Source: DASUPK01 sp963728875 (GTDB taxonomy: Bacteria; Actinomycetota; Thermoleophilia; Solirubrobacterales; 70-9). Taken from it: a stretch of 64,000 nt of DNA. The notes beneath the pieces are model-generated. The model searched no databases and was not told where the DNA came from. It worked only from the letters and a program-made list of their open reading frames with translations. Made by a program: the position numbers and the translations under genes. Below are positions 48,127-56,037 of this stretch, piece after piece. Location of the stretch: positions 558,001-622,000 of the forward strand of contig CAVSLJ010000003.1 of the NCBI GenBank assembly GCA_963728875.1, in the 5' to 3' direction. Every line of letters starts with the position of its first letter. Positions within the stretch are counted from its first letter, which is position 1.

Positions 48127-49483
48127 TAGTGCCCGAAGATCAGCGGCAGCTGTAGCCCGATCGCGAGCGCGGTCAGGACGAGCGCGGTGATCCGCTGATA
48201 CGGCCGGACGGCCAGCGCCGCCAGCGGCAGGAACCAGATCAGGTACCAGGGCAGGAACCAGGTCGTGGTGACCAGCACCGCGAAGGTCGCCCAGCCCGCG
48301 TTCTCCAGCCAATCGCCGCCGCGGTAGACACGGACCAGGAGCAGGGCGACCGTCGGCAGGAGCACCAGCATGCCGATCCTGCCCAGGGTGTGGGTGGCGA
48401 TGCCGAGGCCGAGGACGTCGTTGACCACGCCCGGGATGTCGTTGGGCGTCTCGAGGCGCGCGTCGTGCTGGAGGACGTGCAGCAGGCTCGAGATGTGCGT
48501 CCCGAAGGCGATCAGCGTGACGGCGCCGAGCGACCACCGCGGCAGCCAGCCCCCAGAGGATCGCCTTCCACGGCCGTCGCGAGCCGAGCAGCGCGAACGG
48601 CAGCAGGACGACCGACGAGCTCTTCACGGCCGCCGCCACGACCAGCGCAGCCATCCCGGACTCCCGCCCGGCCAGCAGCAGATAGATGCCGCCGAGCGCG
48701 GCGACCAGCATGAGCAGGTCGTTGTGCCCGCCGCCGACCGCATAGGCGAGGAGCACCGGGTTGAGCCCGAAGAACAGGATCGCCGGCAGCGCCGGGCCGG
48801 CCCAGCCGGGTCGCGCACATCCAGACCAGAGCGACGCAGGCGAGGCTCGCGATCGCGGCCGAGCGCCTTCAGCGGCCAGATCGCGGCCGTGAAGCTGACC
48901 CAGCCGAGCGGCAGGGTGCCGAGCGTGAACAGCGGGCCGTAGGCGGTGGTGTTGAGGGGCCAGCCCACGTACACGTAGGAGGGATCGGTCGGCGCGGCGG
49001 AGAGTGGATGGACGTACGGGTTGAGGTGATGGACCGCGTCGAGCCGTGCGTAGCCGACGTAGTTGAAGATGTCGCTCGAGAGCAGCGGCGGTGCGATCAC
49101 GAAGATCACGTGCAGGGCGACGATCGCCCCGACCCCGACCCGGAACCGAACCGAGTCCGCGAACAGCAAGCACCCCGAGGTAGCAGAGGCCGAGCACGAT
49201 GAAGAGCGGCCGCGAAGTCGGTCCCGCTCAGCGAAAGCCCGAGGCCGTGCAGCGGGCCGCGGAGCGAGGTCGGCAGGCCGTGGTGGATGTGGAGCGTCGG
49301 CCCGTAGTGCTTGGCCGCGGCCCCGGCCGCCATCAGGAAGGCGGAGGCGAGCATTCCGCCCAGGAACGCGTTCGCGATCAGAGTCCGGTGCCCGGCACCC
49401 AGGCGTGGAAGCGCCGGGACCCCTCTGCGGGCCATGGCAGCCGGCTCGATCGCAGGGTCAGCGGTTCCGGGCAGGGACTCCAT
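48126..49483 (-). CDS. Polytopic membrane glycosyltransferase (GT87/DUF2029-like)
   Basis: About 450 residues, about ten hydrophobic segments. Recognisable parts: APPLLSSDIFNYVGYARLD then NPYVHPLSAAPTD with the GT-C-like acidic first loop, VGWPLNTTAYGPLFTL, NDVLGLGIATHTLGR and WFLPWYLIWFLPLAALA. These fit actinomycete polyprenol-phosphate-mannose-dependent mannosyltransferases. Start ATG 49483. About seven breaks between 48430 and 49210. The donor and acceptor are inferred only from the family; wall or lipoglycan mannosylation is likely. Confidence 0.7.
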
Positions 49484-49500
49484 CGGCGGGCGAGATGGTA

Positions 49501-49523
49501 GAGCGGGCCCTTAAGGCCCGCTC
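49501..49523. terminator. Stem-loop at the end of the membrane protein gene
   Basis: GAGCGGGCC-cttaa-GGCCCGCTC, 9-base perfect arms; the loop contains the TAA stop codon of the minus-strand gene. No T run. Confidence 0.5.
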
Positions 49524-51000
49524 AGCCTCGCGTGGCGCGGAACGCGGACCAGGTAGGTCCCGTCGGGTGAGCTGAACTCCGGGCGGAAGCCCGCCGCCTC
49601 CAGCTGGCGGATCGCCGAGTCACGTGGGTGATCACCGCCCCCGCATGGATGCGTCTCAGCGCGCCCGGCAGGTCGGCCGTCCAGCGCGCGCAGCACCCCG
49701 TAGTTGTCGCGAAGCTCCTGCGGCGTGTAGTGCTCGAGCCAGCCGTTGAGGACCACCCGCGTGCTCGGGGAGCGCCAGTTGATGTAGGAGCCGACGCCCG
49801 CGTAGGTGACGATCCGACCGTGCTTCGGCGGGTGGGCGATCGCGTAGTCGGCGACCGGGAACCCGAGTGTCGGATCGTCGCGGGCCGGACCCAGCACGAC
49901 GGCCCAGATGAGGGTCGCGGCCGCCGCCGCGGTGCCGACAGACGGCGATCGGGGCCCGCAGGCGCGCCGGGCCGCGATTCGGCGCTGTCCAGGCGACCTG
50001 GAGGGCGAGGATCGGCCCGATGAAGACGATGTTCCGGATCGAATAGCCGGCGAACACGAGGAAGCCGGCCGTGACGAGCAGCGTGGTCGCTCGCCGCGGC
50101 CGCGGCGAGCGAACCCACATCCAGGCGGCGAAGCACGTCGCCAGAGCGAGATAGAGCGACGGCGAGCGGCGAACTGAAGGCCGACCCCCACTCGGTGCTC
50201 GCCAGCGAGATGGCCTGGTTCTGGAAGCTGAGCAGGTAGTCCCAGATCGCCGAGCCGAGCGGGGTCGCCACCGTGACCGTCGCCGCGGCCAGGAGCGCGA
50301 CGATCGCCGAGCACCGCCACCCGGGAGAGCGGCACCGCGCCGGGGATGCCGCGCCAGTGATCGATCGCGAGCCCGATGGTCGCCAGCCCGAGCAGCAGGA
50401 GGCCGGCGACGAAGCCTCCGTGGAGGTTCGCCCAGAGCGCGAACAGGGCCAGCATCGCAACGCGGCGCCCACCAGTGACGCCGCTCGCCGGACCGGCGCC
50501 GCGCCGCGCCCCCAGAGCGCGACGAGAAGCATCACCAGCAGCGTGAAGATCAGCACCGTGAACCCGGCGGCGCGCGGGTGGACCACGGCCAGGACTCCGG
50601 GGAAGTAGAAGGCGGCGACGGCGACCAACATCGGCCAGCCCTTTCGCCGGCAGAGCCAGAGCAGCAGCGCCAGCGGCGCCGTGATCAGCACCGCATAGAG
50701 GACGGTCAGACCGGTCGGGCCGAAGACCTCCGAGACCCGGAAGAAGGCCAGCTCCGAGAGCCACTGCTGGTTGAGCCAGGTGCCGCCCTGGGCGACGGTC
50801 GAAAACGGGTCATGCGTGACGAAACCGTGCTCGGCGATGAACCGGCCGCTGGTCAGCGAGAGGTAGAAGTCGCCATTGTGGAACCGGTCGAGGCAGAGCG
50901 ACAGCGCGCCGACGAGCGCGATCAGGGCGCCCATCAGGGCCCAGGTCGATCGCGTGGTCAGGCGGCCGCCTGAATCGACGGTTGCATCGAGGCCGCGCAC
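49511..51000 (-). CDS. Polytopic membrane protein, STT3/mannosyltransferase-like
   Basis: About 495 residues, about ten membrane helices. N-terminal loop with HNGDFYLSLTSGRFIAEHGF then THDPFSTVAQGGTWLNQQWL, a pattern resembling oligosaccharyltransferase- or GT-C-like loops with acidic residues, then hydrophobic segments ending in a soluble domain (VVLNGWLEHYTPQELRDNYG). Likely a lipid-linked sugar transferase; family assignment is tentative. ATG 51000. About five breaks. Its divergent partner starts at 51221. Confidence 0.6.
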
Positions 51001-51051
51001 GGGGCCGGTATTCGTAGCGGTTCGAGCGGTCCAAATGCGTCACCGAAGCGT

Positions 51052-51080
51052 GAAATCGGCCGATTTCGGCCAGAAATCGG
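51052..51080. promoter_or_regulatory. Triple operator half-site cluster
   Basis: GAAATCGG (51052-51059), CCGATTTC (51060-51067) and GAAATCGG (51073-51080): the first two form a perfect 16-base palindrome, the last two an inverted repeat with 5-base spacer. It lies between divergent starts and just upstream of a promoter. Confidence 0.65.
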
Positions 51081-51084
51081 TGAT

Positions 51085-51112
51085 TTGCAGGTATTTCAGC
51101 GTCTGCTAACAT
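51085..51112 (+). promoter_or_regulatory. Promoter of the zinc-ribbon/HTH gene
   Basis: TTGCAG (51085-51090), 16-base spacer, TAACAT (51107-51112). It begins five bases after the GAAATCGG cluster, so a regulator bound there would overlap or exclude RNA polymerase. Confidence 0.55.
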
Positions 51113-51220
51113 GTACGTCCCCGCCGGGCCATGGAAACCCGGCATTTGCAGCGTTTTCGCGCAGCTCTTCCACCATAGGCAGCCTTCGCGAACGCAGCAC
51201 TCGACCCGCGGAGGTAACTC

Positions 51221-51604
51221 ATGTCTCAGACCAAGACCGCTCACAACACGCGCGCTCGCGCGCCCCGCACACGCCGCTGGACCTGCGCCGGCTGCGAGGT
51301 GACCGTGCGCTACGCCGCGGGCAGCAAGTCCACCCCCCGGCGGCCCGAGGGCTGGACCAAGGCCGGCGGCCAGTGGCTCTGCCTGCACTGCCAGCGCGAG
51401 AAGGCCGTCGAGAAGGCGACCATCGGCGCAAAGGGTGACGGCTGGGCCTCCCGGCGCCAGGCGCTGCTCGAGTTCGAGCTCCGCCGCAGCCCCGAGGAGC
51501 CCGACGGCGTGATCGCCAAGCGGGCCAACTGCTCGACGGGCCACGTCCGCAAGGTCCGCGAGGAGCTCGAGCGCGACGGCAAGCTGCGCAAGGCCGCCGC
51601 GTAA
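51221..51604 (+). CDS. Zinc-ribbon / HTH DNA-binding protein
   Basis: 127 residues, uninterrupted. A basic N-terminus with CAGCEVTVRY and CLHCQREKA gives a C4 zinc ribbon; the C-terminal half (FELRRSPEEPDGVIAKRANC; STGHVRKVREELERDG) is helix-turn-helix-like. It probably binds DNA. Ribosome site cggagg precedes ATG 51221. The GAAATCGG cluster upstream could be its own binding site, which would give autoregulation. Confidence 0.65.
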   Translation: MSQTKTAHNTRARAPRTRRWTCAGCEVTVRYAAGSKSTPRRPEGWTKAGGQWLCLHCQREKAVEKATIGAKGDGWASRRQALLEFELRRSPEEPDGVIAKRANCSTGHVRKVREELERDGKLRKAAA

Positions 51605-51657
51605 AGCGCGCGGTAGCGGCGCAGCCGGCCGGTCATTTCAATAGCGTGGTTTGAGCT

Positions 51658-51674
51658 CGTACCCATCGGGTACG
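51658..51674 (+). terminator. Short hairpin before the riboswitch
   Basis: CGTACCC-atc-GGGTACG, perfect 7-base arms with a 3-base loop, 53 bases after the HTH gene stop and 13 before the aptamer. May end the upstream transcript. Confidence 0.35.
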
Positions 51675-51687
51675 GGCAAGCCAATTG

Positions 51688-51815
51688 CACCTGCCGAATT
51701 GGGCTGGCCATCAGCTCAAGCGGGGGAACCAACTGAAGCGCAAGCTTCAGGGGCGAATCGGAAAGCCGTAGCGCACTCTTTCAGCGCGAGCCCGTCAGCT
51801 AACCCCGTAGGCCCG
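51688..51815 (+). promoter_or_regulatory. Cyclic di-AMP riboswitch (ydaO/yuaA class)
   Basis: The conserved blocks of the ydaO aptamer are present in order: TGCCGAATTGGG near the 5' end, CGGGGGAACCAA, hairpin CTGAAGC-gcaa-GCTTCAG with a GNRA loop, GGGCGAATC, GTAGCGC, CTCTTTC and the diagnostic GTCAGCTAACCCCGTAGGC (51794-51812), with GCC/GGC closing P1. In family knowledge this RNA binds c-di-AMP, usually turning expression off, upstream of wall hydrolases and K+/osmolyte transporters. Here it ends about 5 bases before the ribosome site (gagagg) of a 44-residue membrane protein, so control of translation or early termination is likely. Confidence 0.9.
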
Positions 51816-51831
51816 AGAAAGAGAGGTTGGC

Positions 51832-51966
51832 ATGAGCACGTTGATCGATCATCTGGCGACCGATCGCATCCGGGGCGGACGTCTTGTACTCGCGTACTCG
51901 ATCGGGGCGGTCTTCGGGATCGCTCTTGCGCTCGTTGCGCTGCTGGCGGCTGGGACCGGCCTCTAG
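51832..51966 (+). CDS. 44-aa single-pass membrane protein under c-di-AMP riboswitch
   Basis: M-S-T start at ATG 51832, 44 residues, stop TAG 51964-51966. Hydrophilic N-terminus (MSTLIDHLATDRIRGGRL), then one hydrophobic helix from VLAYSIGAVFGIALALVALL to the end (AAGTGL). Clean ribosome site gagagg 7 bases upstream. Nothing else is transcribed from this riboswitch: the next gene is on the opposite strand 6 bases after the stop. So the small protein is the only target. I know no family; a regulatory partner of a K+ or wall system is possible. Confidence 0.7.
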   Translation: MSTLIDHLATDRIRGGRLVLAYSIGAVFGIALALVALLAAGTGL

Positions 51967-51972
51967 CGCTGC

Positions 51973-53281
51973 TCAGCGCCCGAGCAATCCCATCCAGGCG
52001 AAGAGCGCCGCGTTGGCGGCGTGCAGCTGGAGGCTCCCCTTGGGGGCACCCGACTTGGATGCCTTCTTTCCGTACCAGGTCCGGAGATAGAGCCCGTGCC
52101 GGTCGCGGGCTCGATGTAGAGCGCTTCGCGCGTTGCGCTGCACGATCCCGTACCAGTTCCCGCCATTGTCCAGCCGGGCGAACTCGAGCATGGTTCGCAC
52201 GTACCAGAAGTCGTACTGGGGACCCATCCAGAAGCGCCGGTAGACGGCCAGCGTGGCGGTGGCGAGGGCTTCGGCTCGCTGGCAGAAGGACTTCTGACCC
52301 GTCGCCTCGCAGATGACCCGGTGGGCGAGGATCATCGGGCCGTTCACGTACGGCATCGGGACGGCGTCGAACGGCGGATAGTTCCTCTTTGCCGTCTCTG
52401 CCACACCTGGGGCAGGCGCAGGATCACCGGCCGCCGCCAGTTTCGCCGCCTCGTCGGGGTTCGCGCCCAGGGCCCGCCGGTCGGCAGCCGCCGCCGACCC
52501 TGCCGAGGCGCTGCTCGCCTTGCCCTTTCGGTAGTAGGTACCCGGCCTGCGCAGCCGCGCGTACAGCCCCGTACCGGGGTCGGTCAGCCAGACGTCGCCC
52601 CAGGCGATGTACTTGAGCGCGTCGTCGAGGTAGTGCTGCTCATGGGTGATGGCGTAGAGCTTTGCCGAGAGCAGGGTCCCGCCGGCAAGGGACTCGCCCG
52701 CGTAGAAGCTGTGGTTCGTGTTCCACCAGAGGCCCCCCGGACGCCCCGGGGTCGTGTCCCAGCCCGACACGCTGATGAAGCTCTGAGCGATCTCCGCATC
52801 GGCCAGGTAGCGGGCGTTTCCGGTGGCGTTGTAGGCGTCGAGGAAGGCCAACCCCCACCAGCCGTTGTCGTCGAACCACGCGGTCTTGCCGGGATTGTGC
52901 TGTCTCGGCCGGGGCCCGAAGCCCGGAACCGGCCTGAGGGTCGGATTGAGGTAACGCTGCGCTCCCCACGCAAAACGGTTCAGCGCGTGGAGATGCGCGG
53001 CGGAGGGCTGCGCGCTCTGCAGTCCGGCCAGTGCCTCGAACAGCGGGACGACGCCCCAAAGCGAGGCGACCCGGGACCCGCCGAGCGTGGAGCTGTACCA
53101 GTGCCTGCCGCGGTTCCACCACCGGTGCGTCTGCTTGACGCCCCTCTTGGCGGCCTTCAGGTAGGTCAGCCTGACTCCGGCTCACGGCGCCGGCCCCCAC
53201 GGGCGCGACGAGGAGGCCGGCGACCGCAATGGCCACCAGCGAGATCAGTCCTGCGAGCGAGCTTCTCCGGACGAGCGACAC
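51973..53281 (-). CDS. Secreted GH76-like glycoside hydrolase (alpha-1,6-mannanase type)
   Basis: About 435 residues. Signal peptide (VSLVRRSSLAGLISLVAIAV, then VAPVGA). (alpha/alpha)6 hairpin enzyme: KTAWFDDNGWWGLAFLDAYN contains the paired catalytic Asp of GH76, followed by GLWWNTNHSFYAGESLAGG and GPQYDFWYVRTMLEF. GH76 enzymes cut alpha-1,6-mannans. GTG 53281 with ribosome site gaggggt; one +1 break near 53178. It follows two possible mannosyltransferase genes (48-51 kb), so mannan turnover is a shared theme. Confidence 0.75.
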
Positions 53282-53343
53282 TGCTACCCCTCGAACACCG
53301 CAAGCGGGGCTTCGACTCGGCGTGAGAGGCCGTCTGGGGAGGG

Positions 53344-53697
53344 TCAGTCCAGAAACGGCAGCTCGTCTGCCGCCCCGGTCAGGTCGATGACGCGCTGAAC
53401 CTGCGGTGATCGGGCCCTGGTGATGCACAGCCGGCGGCCGTTGCTCCGCGATCTGGCGTTGAGATGGAGCAGGAGGCGGATGCCCGAGGCGTCGAGGAAC
53501 TCCAGCTCCCCCAGGTCGAGAACGATCCGGGCGGCGTCAGTCGCCTCGACTCGGCTGATCTCGCGATCGACGCTGCCGATGACGGAGAGATCCATTTCGC
53601 CGAGCAGCCTGACCCGCTCCTCGCTGCCGGTGCGCTCGCTGCGCACGGCGAAGCGACTCCACTCCATCTCTCCTGTGCCCTGTTTCCCCTGTGACAT
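53344..53697 (-). CDS. STAS-domain anti-sigma factor antagonist
   Basis: 117 residues, uninterrupted. VRLLGEMDLSVIGSVDREIS, VLDLGELEFLDASGIRLLLH with the phospho-acceptor Ser in DASG, and a C-terminal helix ending TGAADELPFLD. It is an RsbV/SpoIIAA-like protein that would free a sigma factor from an anti-sigma kinase; no partner is encoded nearby. ATG 53697. Confidence 0.85.
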   Translation of the reverse strand: MSQGKQGTGEMEWSRFAVRSERTGSEERVRLLGEMDLSVIGSVDREISRVEATDAARIVLDLGELEFLDASGIRLLLHLNARSRSNGRRLCITRARSPQVQRVIDLTGAADELPFLD

Positions 53698-53772
53698 CCG
53701 TGTTCCCCGAAACCGAAATCCAGTCTGTTTCGTATAGCGGCAGCAATGCCAAATTAGGTACGGCCCGAGGCG

Positions 53773-53820
53773 AAAAGCCCGGACTTTGCGCCGAAGTCGG
53801 CCCAGTGCGGCCGGGCTTTT
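53773..53820. terminator. Bidirectional terminator
   Basis: AAAAGCCCGG (53773-53782) and CCGGGCTTTT (53811-53820) form a perfect stem with T tracts on both strands, ideal for terminating the minus-strand SGNH lipase transcript. Confidence 0.75.
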
Positions 53821-53825
53821 GGGGC

Positions 53826-53857
53826 GGGGAGCCGGCCGCGTGGGCGGCCGGCTCCCC
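53826..53857. terminator. Very strong GC hairpin
   Basis: GGGGAGCCGGCCG-cgtggg-CGGCCGGCTCCCC, 13 perfect base pairs, adjacent to the terminator above and 8 bases beyond the lipase stop codon. Confidence 0.65.
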
Positions 53858-53865
53858 GGTCCCAG

Positions 53866-54663
53866 CTAGCCGGTCGTGTTGTGCACCACCGGGTAGTAGC
53901 CCTTGGCGTGCCCGGTGGTCTTCGGGTGGTAGCTCTCCCCAACCGGGTTGGAGAGGCCGTTGATCCATTCGGTGGACGAGCCGCTGCCCCCGTCGCAGAC
54001 GGCGTGGCCGATGAACGGCGGGATCACGTCACGGAAGAGGAAATTCGCTCCCGCCCGCGACGCCGCCGCGCTGTCCGCGCTCTTCAGCATGTCGGCCGTC
54101 TGGTTGAGCCGCGTCTCCTCATGCGAGCTGAACCAGGTGAACGCGTTGCAGTCCGTGCCGTTGAAGAGGCGCGGATAGTCGAGCACGATCACCTTCGCGT
54201 TCGGAGCCCTCGACTTGATCGCGTTGTTCACCTGGTCGAGTCGTCCGGGCAGCGTGTTCTGGATGAACGACTGCGCGTTGTCGATCGCGCCATCGCAGTC
54301 GGACGCCCAGGACGGCTGGGCGCAGGTGGTGATCACGCTGGAGAACCCGGCGTCGTTGCCGCCGATCGTGTAGCTCACCCAGTTGGTGTCGGAGGTGACG
54401 CTCGACACCTGGCTCGAGAGCAGGTTGCTCGTCGTGGCGCCCGAGCACGCGGCGTGCACGAACGTCCATGACGGATGAGCGTTGTGGAGCAGATACGGAT
54501 AGGCGTAGACCGATTTCTGGCAATTGCTGTCGTAGTAGGTGCGCGTCCCGGTGCCGGACGAATACGAATCGCCCAACGCGACGTACTTCGTCGCCCACGC
54601 CGGGGCCACGAAGACGAAACAGGCCGCAACCACGCAGAGAACTGCGAACACGCGACTCTTCAT
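53866..54663 (-). CDS. Secreted SGNH/GDSL lipase
   Basis: 265 residues, uninterrupted. Signal peptide MKSRVFAVLCVVAACFVFVA. Block I YVALGDSYSSGTGT with the catalytic Ser, block III IGGNDAGFSS, block V ESYHPKTTGH with the catalytic His. Six Cys (NCQK, AACSG, TTCAQ, SDCDG, TDCNA, AVCDG) can form the three disulfides known in Streptomyces SGNH lipases. Secreted esterase or phospholipase. Confidence 0.92.
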   Translation of the reverse strand: MKSRVFAVLCVVAACFVFVAPAWATKYVALGDSYSSGTGTRTYYDSNCQKSVYAYPYLLHNAHPSWTFVHAACSGATTSNLLSSQVSSVTSDTNWVSYTIGGNDAGFSSVITTCAQPSWASDCDGAIDNAQSFIQNTLPGRLDQVNNAIKSRAPNAKVIVLDYPRLFNGTDCNAFTWFSSHEETRLNQTADMLKSADSAAASRAGANFLFRDVIPPFIGHAVCDGGSGSSTEWINGLSNPVGESYHPKTTGHAKGYYPVVHNTTG

Positions 54664-54760
54664 TTGCTCTCCTCCCAGAGAGTTGTTGGCGGCGGCGACG
54701 CTACTGCTGGGTAGGCCGGCCGGCGAGTGATTCGCCGGATTGGAAAACAGCAGGCCTCAC

Positions 54761-56024
54761 CTATGCGACCTGGATCCGCGCGATCGTGGAGAGCGACTGG
54801 TAGTAGAGGTCCCGGCCGAAGCCCGGCGCCGGGAAGAGGAAGCCCTGGATCGCAGAAGGAACCTCGACCCGCGCCTTCTCGGCCCCGGAGTCGAGGTCGA
54901 GGACGACCAGCTCGTCGCCGCCGGGCGACCGGCTGCGCGCGCACGCCCGGGACGCGCGCGCGATCACCGGGCCGGCCGCCGCGACCGCGCGGCGCAGGCG
55001 GCCCGCGCCTGAGCGCCCGATGGCCTCGCCAGTCCCCGACGACCAGCTCCCGGCTGTCCGGGTAGAGGATCAGGTGGCCGGCGTGGGCGAGCCCGTCGCG
55101 CCGCCAGAGCGGCTCCAGCTCGTCGCCGTCGAGGCGCCAGGCTCGGACGACGGCGTTTCCCGCGTCATAGGCGACCACGATCCGTCCCTGCGGGATCCCA
55201 GCCGGGCGGGTTCGACTCGGTGCCGTAGGGCAGGCCGCTGATCTCGACGGAGCGCGGCTGCGTCCTCGTCGAGCCTCGCCCACCAGAGCCGGACGGGGGA
55301 GCTCGTCGGTGCCGCTGCCGAGCATCGTCTGATCGACCCGGTTGCGGCCGTTGTCCATCCAGAAGACATGCTCCGGTCGGTGATCGACCGGATCCCAGCC
55401 GTAGCCGCGGCCGGGCGCCGGCCCGTATCGCGGCTGCCACTGCCGGTCGACCACCAGCTCGCCCGCGTCGCGGTCGAACCGCAGCGCGGAACATCTTGGT
55501 GGTCCCGATTGCGAACACGCTCTCGCCGTCGCCGGAGAGCCGCCCGACGCGATGGCTCGGGCAGGCGCAGCGGCGGCGCAACCGGCAGCAGCGTCACCGG
55601 GTCGAGGACCGAGACGGTCGACGGCTCCCGTGCCGCCGGGGCGTCGCAGTCCTTGGTCACCAGCTCCCCGCCGTCCAGGAGGACGAAGGAGTTGTGCGGG
55701 CGGTCGACGGAAGCCGGTGCGAGGCGAGGACCTCCAGCTCCGGGCTGAGCCGGTGGGTCCAGCGGCCGAAGACCACGTGCAGGTCGCCGCTGGCGTGGGC
55801 CGCGATCCCGCCGGGCCAGAACGGTCCGCCCGGCAGCCGCGGCGTGGAGGCGGTCACCGCGAGGGTCTCGGGGTCGAGCCGCTCGACCCAGGCCTCCGCC
55901 GGCGCCGCCTGCGGCCCGCCGCGCGGAAACTCGTGGCGGAGCGCGTAGAGCTCGCCAGGCTCGCGGCGGACCAGGGCGTCCGTCGCGAAGGCGTCGTGGA
56001 TCGCCGCGACCTCGAGCCGCTCAC
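54761..56024 (-). CDS. Beta-propeller-like protein
   Basis: About 415 residues after repair. Repeated W/G-rich blades (PGGIAAHASGDLHVVFGRWT; RLSGDGESVFAIGTTKMFRL; EHVFWMDNGRNRVDQTMLGS; GRIVVAYDAGNAVVRAWRLD; LVVLDLDSGAEKARVEVPSA) indicate a propeller. No signal peptide is visible. It starts just after the arylsulfotransferase stop (GTG 56024 or slightly upstream), so the two are cotranscribed. About eight breaks. I recognise no substrate. Confidence 0.55.
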
Positions 56025-56037
56025 CCGCCCGGATGCC

